A stretch of DNA of 64,000 nucleotides from Chitinophaga rhizosphaerae (GTDB taxonomy: Bacteria > Bacteroidota > Bacteroidia > Chitinophagales > Chitinophagaceae), in contig NZ_RXLO01000007.1 in assembly GCF_003958645.1 (NCBI RefSeq), forward strand, positions 1 to 64,000, in the 5' to 3' direction. This document shows, in pieces, positions 54,432 through 63,226 of this stretch (positions within the stretch are counted from its first letter, which is position 1; each line of letters starts with the position of its first letter). The notes below the pieces were generated by a model. The model was not told the origin of the DNA and did no database searches. It worked only from the letters and a program-made list of their open reading frames with translations. Made by a program: the position numbers and the translations under genes.

Positions 54432-54458
54432 GGCCGGTCGATTGACCGGCCTTTTTTT
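54432..54458 (+). terminator. purL terminator
   Basis: An 8-bp stem GGCCGGTC / GACCGGCC with a GATT loop and seven T residues. Confidence 0.85.
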
Positions 54459-54582
54459 GTTCTTTCAGCCATTCCTCCGTTCCATAAACCCAATCCCTCC
54501 ATCCGTTAATTCCCTTTCACAGCCTGCAGTCCGCGTTTTAGCTTGCGTCCGGAACAAATTACCCCATCAACTTTCAACAGTT

Positions 54583-55167
54583 ATGAAAAACATTTTTGTA
54601 ATGCTTTTGACGACCGTCCTTTTCACCCTGTGCGCCTGCAAAAAGGAAGGCCCCGCCGGGCCTGCGGGAAAAGACGGAGAAAACGGCAATGCCAATATCA
54701 CGGCAAAAAAATTCACCACCATGGCGTCTACCTGGAAATACCCCGGCCATTACGCCCTCGATTACGGCAACAACCAGGTAAAACTGCACTTCAGCAAGTA
54801 CATCACCGTAGAAGCCCCCGAAATCACGAAAGATGTAATAGATAACGGTTTGGTACTCATGTACATGATCCCGAAAGGTGTGCACAACTGGATGCCGCTT
54901 CCACTGTCTTTCCAGGCCGTATCGCCGTCTGACGTGGTCCACAATTTCGCGTATGAATACCGGCAGGGAACACTCACCATTCATTATTACTGGACCGCCA
55001 ATACCACCGGGAAAGCGGTGCCCGACGGACTGGAAACCACGCTCATGCCGTTCTACAACTTCCGGTACGTGGTGGCTTCCGGCGTGATGACAGACAAAAT
55101 GAAAGCATCCGGCGTCAACACGCAGGACCCCGTTGCCGTAGAGCTGGCGCTAAGCGGCGGACTGTAA
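54583..55167 (+). CDS. lipoprotein with short collagen-like segment
   Basis: 194 residues from the ATG at 54583. The lipoprotein signal ends in TLCACKKE (Cys about residue 19). It is followed by a short collagen-like Gly-X-Y run, GPAGPAGKDGENGN, and a domain of about 155 residues I do not recognise. This layout (lipobox, brief GPAG repeat, unknown beta-rich domain) occurs in several Bacteroidota families. Its 3' end overlaps, tail to tail by 18 nt, the PepSY gene on the minus strand. Confidence 0.7.
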   Translation: MKNIFVMLLTTVLFTLCACKKEGPAGPAGKDGENGNANITAKKFTTMASTWKYPGHYALDYGNNQVKLHFSKYITVEAPEITKDVIDNGLVLMYMIPKGVHNWMPLPLSFQAVSPSDVVHNFAYEYRQGTLTIHYYWTANTTGKAVPDGLETTLMPFYNFRYVVASGVMTDKMKASGVNTQDPVAVELALSGGL

Positions 55168-56241
55168 ACGTTTGGTTATTCGGCCCCGGCCTGTCATCCA
55201 TTTCCGGCGGAACCAGATGAGGATGCCGGACAGCGCAAGCACCCCAGGCGTTAATCCCAGTAAGCTATAGAGAATTTTCAGCGGAATGCCGCCGTAGTTG
55301 CCGAAATGAAGCGGTTTCACGGCGGCGTCCCATTTTACGGAGAAGGGTGCGTCGTTGAAAAGGGTTTTCTTTACCACTTTCCCGCTGTCCGGAGAAAGGG
55401 AAATGGTGGTGCCGTATTCCCCGAAGATCAGCGGCTCGCCCGCATTCCCCAGGAAAAGGACGGGACCGCCTTCCGTTCGCGGCGGCCGGATGGCCATGAT
55501 GGTATAATTGCTGATCTCTGAACGGGCTTTCGCAGTTAACGATTCGAAGTCGATGGAGGCGGAAACCGCTACAGACGGGGCTTTCTTGCCGACCCTCGCA
55601 CCCACCACCTTCCATTGTATCAGGATGCCGGTGATGACGATCAGCAGGTTAAACACCAGCGACCATACGCCTGCGATGCGGTGCAGGTTCCTCCATCGCC
55701 GGCGGCGGAATTTCCATTCGATCTTATCGCGGAAAGTAAGCACTTTCCATAAATGCTTCCGGTACACGTACACCCCGGTAACAATGGCCACCAGCATCAC
55801 CGCCGCCATGAAAAGGATGATGATGGAACCGTTGCGCCCGCTCATGAGCGTGAAGTGCAGGTAGAGGAGGAAGCCCGTGAAAAAGTCTTTATTGCCGCGC
55901 GTATGCAGTATTTCGGCGGTGTAGGGGTCCACGTACAGGTACACCTTGTTCTCTGCACTGTATTCCGCACGCATCACGAGCGCTTCTTCCGGCGCCTGCG
56001 GCATGCGCTGGAAGGTGAGGTAAGGGTTGCCGGGAAGGGCTTTGGAACCGGCTTCATACAACGTGTTGAGCGATTGCCGCCGGCCCTTCGGCTCCACGTT
56101 AAAATACCGCTGGTTCAGCGCATGATCGATCTCGTCGCTGAACACGAGCAAACTGCCCGTAAAGCTTAATAGCAGGAGGAAGCCCCCTGCTATTAAACCT
56201 GTGATCCGGTGCCACCGGAATAACTGTTGCGATAATTTCAT
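55150..56241 (-). CDS. PepSY-associated transmembrane protein (iron-uptake related)
   Basis: 363 residues. Four membrane segments are seen: about 13-33 (RITGLIAGGFLLLLSFTGSLL as GLIAGGFLLLLSFTGSLLV), about 140-160, about 190-212 and about 333-352. PepSY-type regions lie in the soluble parts. Such proteins are found with TonB-dependent siderophore receptors and may reduce or release iron from siderophores. Here the start overlaps the stop of the receptor gene by one base, so the two are co-translated. Confidence 0.85.
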   Translation of the reverse strand: MKLSQQLFRWHRITGLIAGGFLLLLSFTGSLLVFSDEIDHALNQRYFNVEPKGRRQSLNTLYEAGSKALPGNPYLTFQRMPQAPEEALVMRAEYSAENKVYLYVDPYTAEILHTRGNKDFFTGFLLYLHFTLMSGRNGSIIILFMAAVMLVAIVTGVYVYRKHLWKVLTFRDKIEWKFRRRRWRNLHRIAGVWSLVFNLLIVITGILIQWKVVGARVGKKAPSVAVSASIDFESLTAKARSEISNYTIMAIRPPRTEGGPVLFLGNAGEPLIFGEYGTTISLSPDSGKVVKKTLFNDAPFSVKWDAAVKPLHFGNYGGIPLKILYSLLGLTPGVLALSGILIWFRRKWMTGRGRITKRLQSAA

Positions 56242-58583
56242 TAAAAGTCGTACGTGTACTGTAAGTTAAGCCGCACACCGTTGCCTTTGATATAATTCTC
56301 GTTGCGGGCGTTCCACTGCGAAGTTACGGTATAGTAATCTTTGTTGAACAGGTTGTCTACACCGAGGGAAAGCCCGCTGTGGCTGTCGAGTTGCAGGTTG
56401 GAATACAGGCTGAAGATCGCGAAGCCGTTCACCGGCCCCTGTGCATAGGCGTATTTGCCGTTGGCGCCGGGCTTGAAACGGTCGCGTTCGAGGGCCTGGA
56501 GCATCTGGAGGCGGAGGCTCCAGCTTTCCAGCGGACTGTACTTCACGTAAGCGGTCACTTTTTGGGGAGAGATGCGGTCGCCGCCGATCCAGGCGTCTTT
56601 TTCATCTTTGTATTTGCCGTTGCCGTCTTTGTCGATCTTGCCTTCCACGAAGGAGTAAGACCCGCCGGCAGAAAGGTTCTTCAGGATGCGGGCGTCTGCC
56701 GCGAATTCGAAGCCGTACACTTTCTCGGGATTGCGCTCGATCTCGAACCTGCCGTCGACCTCCGTGTAGGCGGAACCGAGAGCGGACCTGCTGATGTAAT
56801 AGCTGGCTTCGAGGTTCACGGGGCCGAGGGTGCTGCTGGCGCCTACTTCGTAGTTATGCGCGATCACGGCTTTGGTTTTCAGCAGTGAAAGCGTGTTTTC
56901 CTTCGCGGAGCGCAGGGTGCGGCCCAGGTCGGCGATGGAAAAGCTTTGCGAATAGCTCACGAAAGGCTTGAAGAACGTCCACTCGTTGTAACGCAGGCCT
57001 GCATTGTAAACGAGGGCGTTGTAGCTGAGGGAGCCGCCTTTTACGGGCACGCCGCCCACATTGTATTCGCCGGTGGAATTGTTTTTGCTGACGATGGTGG
57101 TGAAATCGGGAACGTCGATGTTGATGTTCTCGAAACGCGCGCCGGCTTTCAGCACCCAGTGGCGGAGGAACGTGGTTTTCAATTGTGCGTAGGGCGCGTA
57201 GTTGCGCATGTCCATTTCAGGTACCCAAACGCGGCCGTCTACCAGGTCCTGGTTCGTGATATCGTTCATGAAATCCAGTCCGTACACCGCCTGGATGTCT
57301 ATGTTCTTTCCTGCACGGACGGGGCTGCTGAGGTTGATGCGCAGGCCGCTTTTCTTGCTGTTGATCTGCGATTGCCCGCCGCCTTTCCAGGAATCCACGA
57401 AGCTGTAGATCGTCCGGAAGCGCTGAATGTACCCGTTCACGTCGAGGTCCGTTCCGCCTACGATGCCCTGGCTGCTCCAGTGTACGCTGGCGTTGTGGTT
57501 GAAGGGCGTGCCTTCGGGCGATCCTTTCCGTACGCCGGGTACGCCGATGGACGGGGTATCGAGGTAACGGCCGGTTTTGAGGACGTAATCACTTTTCTGC
57601 TGGCTGCCGAAAAAGTTGTACATCACTTCCACACGGTTTTTGGGGTTGATGGTGTACCCGATCTTCGCAAAGCCGTTCCAGAGCTGGGTTTCACCCAAAC
57701 CATATTCCGGCGAGATGATGCCGCCTTTCGCGTCTTTGTAAACGCCGGTCTGTTCGTAATGCCCGGAAACGACGAAGTCGAATTTGCCCGCGGCGCCGGA
57801 AAGTAGCTGGCCGAGCTGGAGCCCGCCGGTATGTTGCGCGTTTTTCAGCTGGGTCGTAACGCCCACGGTGGTTTTGCCGCTGAGGGGCTTGCCGGGTTCG
57901 CCTTTTTTGGTGATGTAGTTGATCAGCCCGCCGTCTGACCCGTTGCCGTAAATCGAGGTGGCGCCTTTGATGACTTCCACGCGCTCGATGGCGGAGGGGT
58001 CGATGGTACGCATGTCGCGCCCGCCGGCGCGCAGGGGCGTGGATTGCGGGATGCCGTCCACCATTACGAGGAGGTTACGGCCGCGCAGCGTTTGCCCGGT
58101 ATTGCCGGTCTGGTTGCCGCTGAACCCGAGGCCGGGAACGGTGGCGGCAAGGATGTCCATGATATTGTTACTGATGCCTTTCTGGGTCTCCAGTTCCCTG
58201 GGGCCCACGATGGTGATCGAGGAAGGCACTTCGTCGAGCGTTTCTTTCCTGCGGCTGGCAGACACTACCACCTCATTCAGGTCGCCGCTGGATTGAAGCG
58301 TAAGGTCGGTGATGGTCGTATCTTTCGAAAATTGAGCTGCCTGTTCCAGGCTTTTCTGGCCTACGCCGGAAATCCGGATGGTATGTTCGCCCTGTGGCGC
58401 CGAAAGTATGAAAACCCCGCTGGCATTGGCTACAGTGCCTTTTTTGAGTTGCGGGATGCTGACGTTTACGAATGGAACGGGCTGGCCCTGGTCGTTGCGG
58501 ACCGTGCCTTTGATGACGCCCTGCCGCGCAAAAGCGCCCGAAGCGCCGGCCGTCAGCAAAACAGAAATGATTACAGATCTCAT
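56241..58583 (-). CDS. TonB-dependent siderophore receptor-like protein
   Basis: 780 residues from the ATG complement at 58581-58583, giving a signal peptide (MRSVIISVLLTAGASGAF). A carboxypeptidase-regulatory-like domain (about 22-100: VIKGTVRNDQGQPVPF, GVFILSAPQGEHTIRI) precedes the plug (about 120-235: EVVVSASRRKETLDEVPSSI, SIYGNGSDGGLINY) and the 22-strand barrel, ending in YTYDF as is usual. The siderophore or haem bound is unknown. It is first in an operon with the PepSY gene. A -7 element lies upstream (58613-58620). Confidence 0.92.
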   Translation of the reverse strand: MRSVIISVLLTAGASGAFARQGVIKGTVRNDQGQPVPFVNVSIPQLKKGTVANASGVFILSAPQGEHTIRISGVGQKSLEQAAQFSKDTTITDLTLQSSGDLNEVVVSASRRKETLDEVPSSITIVGPRELETQKGISNNIMDILAATVPGLGFSGNQTGNTGQTLRGRNLLVMVDGIPQSTPLRAGGRDMRTIDPSAIERVEVIKGATSIYGNGSDGGLINYITKKGEPGKPLSGKTTVGVTTQLKNAQHTGGLQLGQLLSGAAGKFDFVVSGHYEQTGVYKDAKGGIISPEYGLGETQLWNGFAKIGYTINPKNRVEVMYNFFGSQQKSDYVLKTGRYLDTPSIGVPGVRKGSPEGTPFNHNASVHWSSQGIVGGTDLDVNGYIQRFRTIYSFVDSWKGGGQSQINSKKSGLRINLSSPVRAGKNIDIQAVYGLDFMNDITNQDLVDGRVWVPEMDMRNYAPYAQLKTTFLRHWVLKAGARFENINIDVPDFTTIVSKNNSTGEYNVGGVPVKGGSLSYNALVYNAGLRYNEWTFFKPFVSYSQSFSIADLGRTLRSAKENTLSLLKTKAVIAHNYEVGASSTLGPVNLEASYYISRSALGSAYTEVDGRFEIERNPEKVYGFEFAADARILKNLSAGGSYSFVEGKIDKDGNGKYKDEKDAWIGGDRISPQKVTAYVKYSPLESWSLRLQMLQALERDRFKPGANGKYAYAQGPVNGFAIFSLYSNLQLDSHSGLSLGVDNLFNKDYYTVTSQWNARNENYIKGNGVRLNLQYTYDF

Positions 58584-58612
58584 GCAGATGTTGGTTAAGG
58601 AAAAAAGCTGCG

Positions 58613-58620
58613 CAAAGGTA
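58613..58620 (-). promoter_or_regulatory. TonB receptor promoter -7 element
   Basis: TACCTTTG on the minus strand, 30 nt before the start at 58583. No Fur-box-like dyad was recognised. Confidence 0.65.
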
Positions 58621-58786
58621 GCTTCCGCCGTTCCCCCGCTGTTTACGCAATCGGGAAAAATATCGATCATATGCGGAAATATAGCAGCAGCAAGGCTTTG
58701 AGCAACAATCAAGTAGCAATTGCCGTTTTAACAGCTCCTTAACGAAATACAACGTTCGTGTTATGGCTGCATACCGGCAGGAATGC

Positions 58787-58794
58787 TATTTTTG
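58787..58794 (+). promoter_or_regulatory. plus-strand promoter-like -7 element
   Basis: TATTTTTG fits TAnnTTTG. No plus-strand gene follows within 1.8 kb, but a terminator does, at 59021. Confidence 0.45.
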
Positions 58795-58796
58795 GT

Positions 58797-59051
58797 AAGC
58801 TTGTGAATGTTCGGAATACACATGCAAAAGTGCATGCAAACACAAGGTTTTCAACTCTTTGAACAAACAGACTTATCATATTCATTTTAGATAGGGCGCG
58901 TGCCGTCCCTGTTCTATGACAGCCCGTAAACTTATTTGAATTTTTTATTACCATGTCCTACTGAACGATCGATTCTTAAGATCATGTATTACACCTAGTG
59001 AAAGAACGATTTGTTTGCTTGGGGCTGACTAACCATCAGCCCCCTTTTTTT
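58797..59051 (+). ncRNA. candidate untranslated RNA of about 250 nt
   Basis: Between the TATTTTTG element and an orphan intrinsic terminator (59021-59051) lies a segment with no coding frame but several hairpins: CTTGTG/CACAAG (58800-58846) enclosing CATGCA/TGCATG, and TTCAA/TTGAA (58850-58863). It is flanked by two minus-strand genes. I infer a small RNA; I cannot assign a family such as 6S RNA. Confidence 0.45.
59021..59051 (+). terminator. plus-strand terminator without an upstream gene
   Basis: A perfect 8-bp stem GGGGCTGA / TCAGCCCC with a 7-nt loop is followed by C and a run of T. The minus-strand flank has no T run, so it acts on plus-strand transcription. Confidence 0.75.
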
Positions 59052-59158
59052 GCCTGGACTTTTCCCGAAATGTTAATCAATTATTGTTGAGCCGGCAGCT
59101 GTGCAAGGCCCGGCCGCCGTTGTGTCACTCCCTTCCACCTTTGTGTAAAGCCTTGCGG

Positions 59159-59190
59159 AAAAAAGAAAGGCGCTCCCCTGCGGGAACGCC
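59159..59190 (-). terminator. terminator after the SPT-like gene
   Basis: On the minus strand GGCGTTCCC / GGGAGCGCC (one mismatch) with a 4-nt loop is followed by TTTCTTTTTT. Confidence 0.75.
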
Positions 59191-59221
59191 TCTCAGCCTT
59201 CGATGTTTCTCGAATATTTTA

Positions 59222-60463
59222 TTATACTACCGGGATTTCCGCTACGGCGTAAGCTTTCGCGTCCAGCTTGGCTTTGGTTTCGGTGAAGGCTTTGAGCGTC
59301 AGCTCGATGTCTTCATCGTTATGCGCCGCGGTGGGGATGAGGCGGTAGATGATCTGCCCTTTCGGGATAACGGGATATACCACGATGGAGCAGAAGATGT
59401 TATAATTCTCGCGAAGGTCCAGGCACATGGCCGTTGCTTCGGGGATATCGCCCTGCAGGTAGATCGGTGTAACGGGGGAATTGGTGCTGCCGATGTTGAA
59501 ACCTCTGTCGCGCAGGCCTTTCTGCAGCTTGTTCACGTTGCTCCACAGCTTGGCTTTCATTTCTGGGTGCGCACGCATGAGCTGCACGCGTTTCAGGTGC
59601 CCGATCACCAGCGGCAGGGGGATGGATTTGGCGAAGATCTGCGAACGCATGTTGTAGCGCAGGTAGTTGATGATGGCTTTGTCGCCGCTCATGAACGCCC
59701 CGATGGATGCGCCGCTTTTCGCGAAAGTGTTGAACAGCAGGTCGATCTTGTCCTGAACGCCCTGCTCTTCGCCGGTGCCCGCACCGGTTTTGCCCATGGT
59801 GCCGAAGCCGTGGGCATCGTCTACCAGCAGGCGGAATTCGAAATTATCTTTCAGTGCTGCGATTTCTTTCAGTTTACCCTGGTCGCCCGCCATGCCGAAT
59901 ACGCCTTCGGTCACTACGAGGATGCCGCCGCCGCTGGTCTTGATATATTCGGTGGCACGGCGGAGTTGTTTCTCCAGGTCTTCGATATCGTTATGCTTGA
60001 ACACATAGCGGTGGCCCTGGTGGAGGCGCAGGCCGTCGATGATGGAAGCATGGCATTCCGCGTCGTACACGATCACGTCTCTCCGGTTGCAGATGGCGTC
60101 GATGGCGCTCATGATGCCCTGGTAGCCGTAGTTGAGGAGGGTGGTGTCTTCCTTGCCCATGTAATCGCTCAGTTCTTTTTCGAGCTGCTCGTGGTAATTG
60201 GTGTTACCGCTCATCATACGGGCGCCCATAGGCGCGGCGAGGCCATACTCCGCCGCCGCTTTGGCATCCGTAGCCCTTACCTCGGGGTGGTTAGCCAGGC
60301 CCAGGTAGTTGTTGAGGCTCCATACGATCTTTTCATTGCCCCGGAATTGCATGCGGGGGCCGATCTCGCCTTCCAGCTTGGGGAAAGCAAAGTATCCGTG
60401 GGCGCGCTCGGAGTGCTCCCCGATCGGACCCATATGCTTCAGCAGTTTCTCGAATATGTCCAT
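59222..60463 (-). CDS. alpha-oxoamine synthase, probable serine palmitoyltransferase
   Basis: 413 residues of the PLP-dependent alpha-oxoamine synthase family (KBL, BioF, HemA, SPT). NNYLGLANHP (51-60), the stacking His in YDAECHASIIDG (His138), LLVDDAHGFGTMGKTG (212-227) and the PLP Lys in FNTFAKSGASIGAF (Lys249) are present. The FAKS context rather than TFSKALGG of KBL and the long N-terminus (about 45 residues before NNYLG) match the bacterial serine palmitoyltransferases that start sphingolipid synthesis in Bacteroidota. Glycine C-acetyltransferase remains possible. A -7 element lies upstream (60496-60503). Confidence 0.75.
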   Translation of the reverse strand: MDIFEKLLKHMGPIGEHSERAHGYFAFPKLEGEIGPRMQFRGNEKIVWSLNNYLGLANHPEVRATDAKAAAEYGLAAPMGARMMSGNTNYHEQLEKELSDYMGKEDTTLLNYGYQGIMSAIDAICNRRDVIVYDAECHASIIDGLRLHQGHRYVFKHNDIEDLEKQLRRATEYIKTSGGGILVVTEGVFGMAGDQGKLKEIAALKDNFEFRLLVDDAHGFGTMGKTGAGTGEEQGVQDKIDLLFNTFAKSGASIGAFMSGDKAIINYLRYNMRSQIFAKSIPLPLVIGHLKRVQLMRAHPEMKAKLWSNVNKLQKGLRDRGFNIGSTNSPVTPIYLQGDIPEATAMCLDLRENYNIFCSIVVYPVIPKGQIIYRLIPTAAHNDEDIELTLKAFTETKAKLDAKAYAVAEIPVV

Positions 60464-60495
60464 GTGATGATTAAAATGAAATTAAAATTTGACCA

Positions 60496-60503
60496 CAAAG
60501 GTA
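60496..60503 (-). promoter_or_regulatory. SPT-like gene promoter -7 element
   Basis: TACCTTTG on the minus strand fits TAnnTTTG, 32 nt before the start codon. Confidence 0.65.
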
Positions 60504-60603
60504 TTAAAATATATTTTTTTGTAAACTTAGGTTACTTTTACACCCTATTTTTTCCACGTCAGAACGGACCCATTCGTAAAAAGGAACTAATTCAAAGCGT
60601 AAT

Positions 60604-62280
60604 ATGAGCCGTATTAAAATGTTAGCCGTATTCCTGTTAATGGCGGCCCCGGTAGCTTTTGGACAAAAAGCCACCTCGCCGACCAAGGGCTTTCCGCCCA
60701 ATTACGGGAAAAAAGCAGAAAATCATGTGGCCCGACCCAAATTAGTGGTGGGCATGGTAGTGGATCAAATGAGATGGGATTTCCTCTACCGTTATTATGA
60801 CCGCTATACCAATGACGGTTTTAAACGCCTCATCAGCGAAGGTTTCTCCTGTGAAAACACGCTGATCCCCTATACGCCCACCATCACCGCCTGCGGCCAC
60901 ACCTGCGCCTACTCCGGCTCCGTTCCCGCCATTCACGGCATCATCGGCAATAACTGGTACGATCGCAACACCGGCCGCTCCATGTATTGCACCGAAGACA
61001 CCGCCGCCACTTGCGTTGGCGGCAGCGCCGCCGCCGGCCGCATGAGCCCCAAAAACATGCTCACCACCACCATCACCGACGAACTGCGCATCGCTACCAA
61101 CTTCCGCAGCAAAACGGTGGGCGTTGCCATCAAAGACCGCGGCGCCATTCTCCCCGCAGGCCATACCGCCAACGCGGCATACTGGTATGATGGTGTTACC
61201 GGCAACATGATCACTTCCAATTTCTACATGAACGAACTGCCGGCCTGGGCCAACGCCTTCAACCGCCGCCAGCTCCCCCGCGAATATATCTCCAAACCCT
61301 GGACCACACTGTATCCTGTAGATACCTACGTACAGTCTACCGCCGATGAAAAGCCCTACGAAGGCAGGTTCAAAGGCCAGGACAATACCAGCTTCCCGCA
61401 CGAACTGGCCGGCTCCGCAGGCAACGCTTTCGGCATCCTCGCCTCTTCGCCCTTCGGGAACACCTACACCCTCGAGTTCGCCAAAGCCGCGCTCGAAGGC
61501 CATGAGCTCGGGAAAGGCCCCATCACCGACTTCCTCGCCGTAAGCCTCTCGTCAACCGACTACATCGGCCACCAGCACGGCCCCAACTCGGTGGAAACGG
61601 AAGATGCCTACCTCCGCCTCGATAAAGACCTCGGCGCGTTCTTCAAGTACCTCGACCAGAAAGTCGGCAAAGGCCAATGGCTGTTCTTCATCACGGCAGA
61701 CCACGGCGTGGCGCACGTTCCCGGCTTCATGCAGGAAAACAGGATGCCCGCCGGCCTGTGGGACGATGGTGCCATGGTAAAATCCTTGAATGCCGCGATC
61801 GAAAAGGAATTCGGGTTCAAAAAAGCCATCATTTCCTCATATAACTACCAGTTCTGGCTGGATAACGAAGGCCTGCTCAAAGCCGGGAAACTGGCCGATG
61901 TGAAGGCGTTCATCCTCCGCGAAGGACTGAAATACCCCGGCGTGTCCAACATGGTGGACCATCATGCACTGGGCTCCACCGCGCTGCCCGATCCGCAACA
62001 CGGGATGCTGAACAACGGTTACAATGTTCTGCGCTCCGGCGATATCATGGTGTTGCTGCAACCGGGCTGGTTCGACGGTGGCAAGACCGGTACCACCCAC
62101 GGCCAGTGGAACCCGTACGACGCGCATATTCCCCTCGTTTGGATGGGCTGGGGCGTGAAACCGGGCAAAACCAACCGCACCACGCATATGACCGACATCG
62201 CGCCTACCTTGGCTGCCATGCTCCGGATCCAGATGCCGAGCGGTAACGTTGGGCACCCGATCACTGAGGTCGCCCATTAA
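60604..62280 (+). CDS. PafA-like alkaline phosphatase family protein
   Basis: 558 residues with a signal peptide (MSRIKMLAVFLLMAAPVAFG, ending about residue 20). It belongs to the alkaline phosphatase superfamily: metal Asp in VVDQMRWD (Asp54), nucleophile Thr in PTITACGHT (Thr95), GNNW (Asn116 region), the Lys-x-Arg of KDRGAI (Lys177, Arg179) used by PafA to favour phosphate monoesters, DYIGHQHG, and TADHGVAHVPGF for zinc. PafA releases phosphate from many organic esters in the periplasm even when phosphate is plentiful. I place active-site residues by analogy, without an alignment. It is divergent from the SPT-like gene. Confidence 0.88.
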   Translation: MSRIKMLAVFLLMAAPVAFGQKATSPTKGFPPNYGKKAENHVARPKLVVGMVVDQMRWDFLYRYYDRYTNDGFKRLISEGFSCENTLIPYTPTITACGHTCAYSGSVPAIHGIIGNNWYDRNTGRSMYCTEDTAATCVGGSAAAGRMSPKNMLTTTITDELRIATNFRSKTVGVAIKDRGAILPAGHTANAAYWYDGVTGNMITSNFYMNELPAWANAFNRRQLPREYISKPWTTLYPVDTYVQSTADEKPYEGRFKGQDNTSFPHELAGSAGNAFGILASSPFGNTYTLEFAKAALEGHELGKGPITDFLAVSLSSTDYIGHQHGPNSVETEDAYLRLDKDLGAFFKYLDQKVGKGQWLFFITADHGVAHVPGFMQENRMPAGLWDDGAMVKSLNAAIEKEFGFKKAIISSYNYQFWLDNEGLLKAGKLADVKAFILREGLKYPGVSNMVDHHALGSTALPDPQHGMLNNGYNVLRSGDIMVLLQPGWFDGGKTGTTHGQWNPYDAHIPLVWMGWGVKPGKTNRTTHMTDIAPTLAAMLRIQMPSGNVGHPITEVAH

Positions 62281-62302
62281 GGGAAAATATTGCAAAATCT
62301 GG

Positions 62303-62340
62303 GCGCCCCGGCTGTAAAACAGTTGGGGCGCTTTGTTTTT
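62303..62340 (+). terminator. terminator after the phosphatase gene
   Basis: GCGCCCC / GGGGCGC with inner CTG/CAG pairs is followed by TTTGTTTTT. Confidence 0.8.
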
Positions 62341-62383
62341 CATCTAGTTACACATGGGTATAAAACGTTAAAAATAATTCCTG

Positions 62384-62391
62384 TACATTTG
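62384..62391 (+). promoter_or_regulatory. enoyl-CoA hydratase gene promoter -7 element
   Basis: TACATTTG matches TAnnTTTG. Its last base is 4 nt before the ATG, so the mRNA would be almost leaderless. Confidence 0.55.
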
Positions 62392-62395
62392 GCGC

Positions 62396-63169
62396 ATGTC
62401 AGGTATTACCTATGCGGTGGCGGACCGGGTCGCCACCATCACGCTCAACCGGCCGGAAAAGCGCAACGCGCTGAACGGGGAGGTGGTGCATGCGCTGCGC
62501 AAGGCTTTTGCGCAGGCGGAGGCAGACGGACAGGTGAAAGTAGTAGTGCTGGCCGCCAGCGGAAAGGCGTTCTGTGCAGGGGCCGATCTGGATTATCTCC
62601 GGCAGCTCCAGCAGTTCGATTTCGAGGAAAACTATGCCGATTCCCGGGAACTGATGCAGTTATTCCGTGAAATTTACGAACTTAAGAAACCCGTGATCGC
62701 GCAGATAGAAGGGGATGCCCTGGCCGGAGGTTGCGGGCTCGCTACGGTGGCCGATCTCAGCTATGCCGTTCCGGAGGCCCGGTTTGGGTATACGGAGGTG
62801 AAGATCGGGTTCGTGCCGGCGCTGGTAAGCGTTTTCCTCGTTCGGAAAATCGGGGAGGGCAGAGCCCGGGAGCTGATGCTGACCGGTGCCCTGGTGCCGG
62901 CGGAAACGGCGGAAAAATATGGGCTTATCACGGCCGTGGTGCCGGCAGACCGGATCGCCGGGCATGTGCGGGAAATGGCGGCGCGCCTCTGCACGGAGGC
63001 TTCTTCAAATTCCCTTACGGTTACCAAGCAATTGATTGCCAACGTATTCGATACATCGCTCGAAGAAGGGCTCGAAGCAGCCGCCCGTACCAATGCCGAA
63101 ACCCGGCGCCATCCCGACTGCCAGAAGGGGATCGCCGCTTTCCTGGACAAAAAGAAACCCGAATGGTAA
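62396..63169 (+). CDS. enoyl-CoA hydratase/isomerase family protein
   Basis: 257 residues of the crotonase superfamily. TLNRPEKRNALNGEVV at the N-terminus, the oxyanion-hole segments KAFCAGADLDYL (about 59-70) and EGDALAGGCGLA (about 103-114), and ARFGYTEVKIGFVPALV with a Glu in the catalytic position are visible. FGYTEVKIGF is close to methylglutaconyl-CoA hydratase of leucine breakdown, but this is a family resemblance only. It is monocistronic and possibly translated from an almost leaderless transcript. Confidence 0.88.
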   Translation: MSGITYAVADRVATITLNRPEKRNALNGEVVHALRKAFAQAEADGQVKVVVLAASGKAFCAGADLDYLRQLQQFDFEENYADSRELMQLFREIYELKKPVIAQIEGDALAGGCGLATVADLSYAVPEARFGYTEVKIGFVPALVSVFLVRKIGEGRARELMLTGALVPAETAEKYGLITAVVPADRIAGHVREMAARLCTEASSNSLTVTKQLIANVFDTSLEEGLEAAARTNAETRRHPDCQKGIAAFLDKKKPEW

Positions 63170-63226
63170 GGGAAAACAGCCGTTTGGCATAGATTTTTCA
63201 TTTACCATCCTTAACAATCAACTCAT

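Noticed and set aside
58797-59051. tmRNA or RNase P RNA for the orphan unit
   Set aside because: No terminal CCA, tRNA-like end or RNase P core seen, and the length is too short for RNase P RNA.
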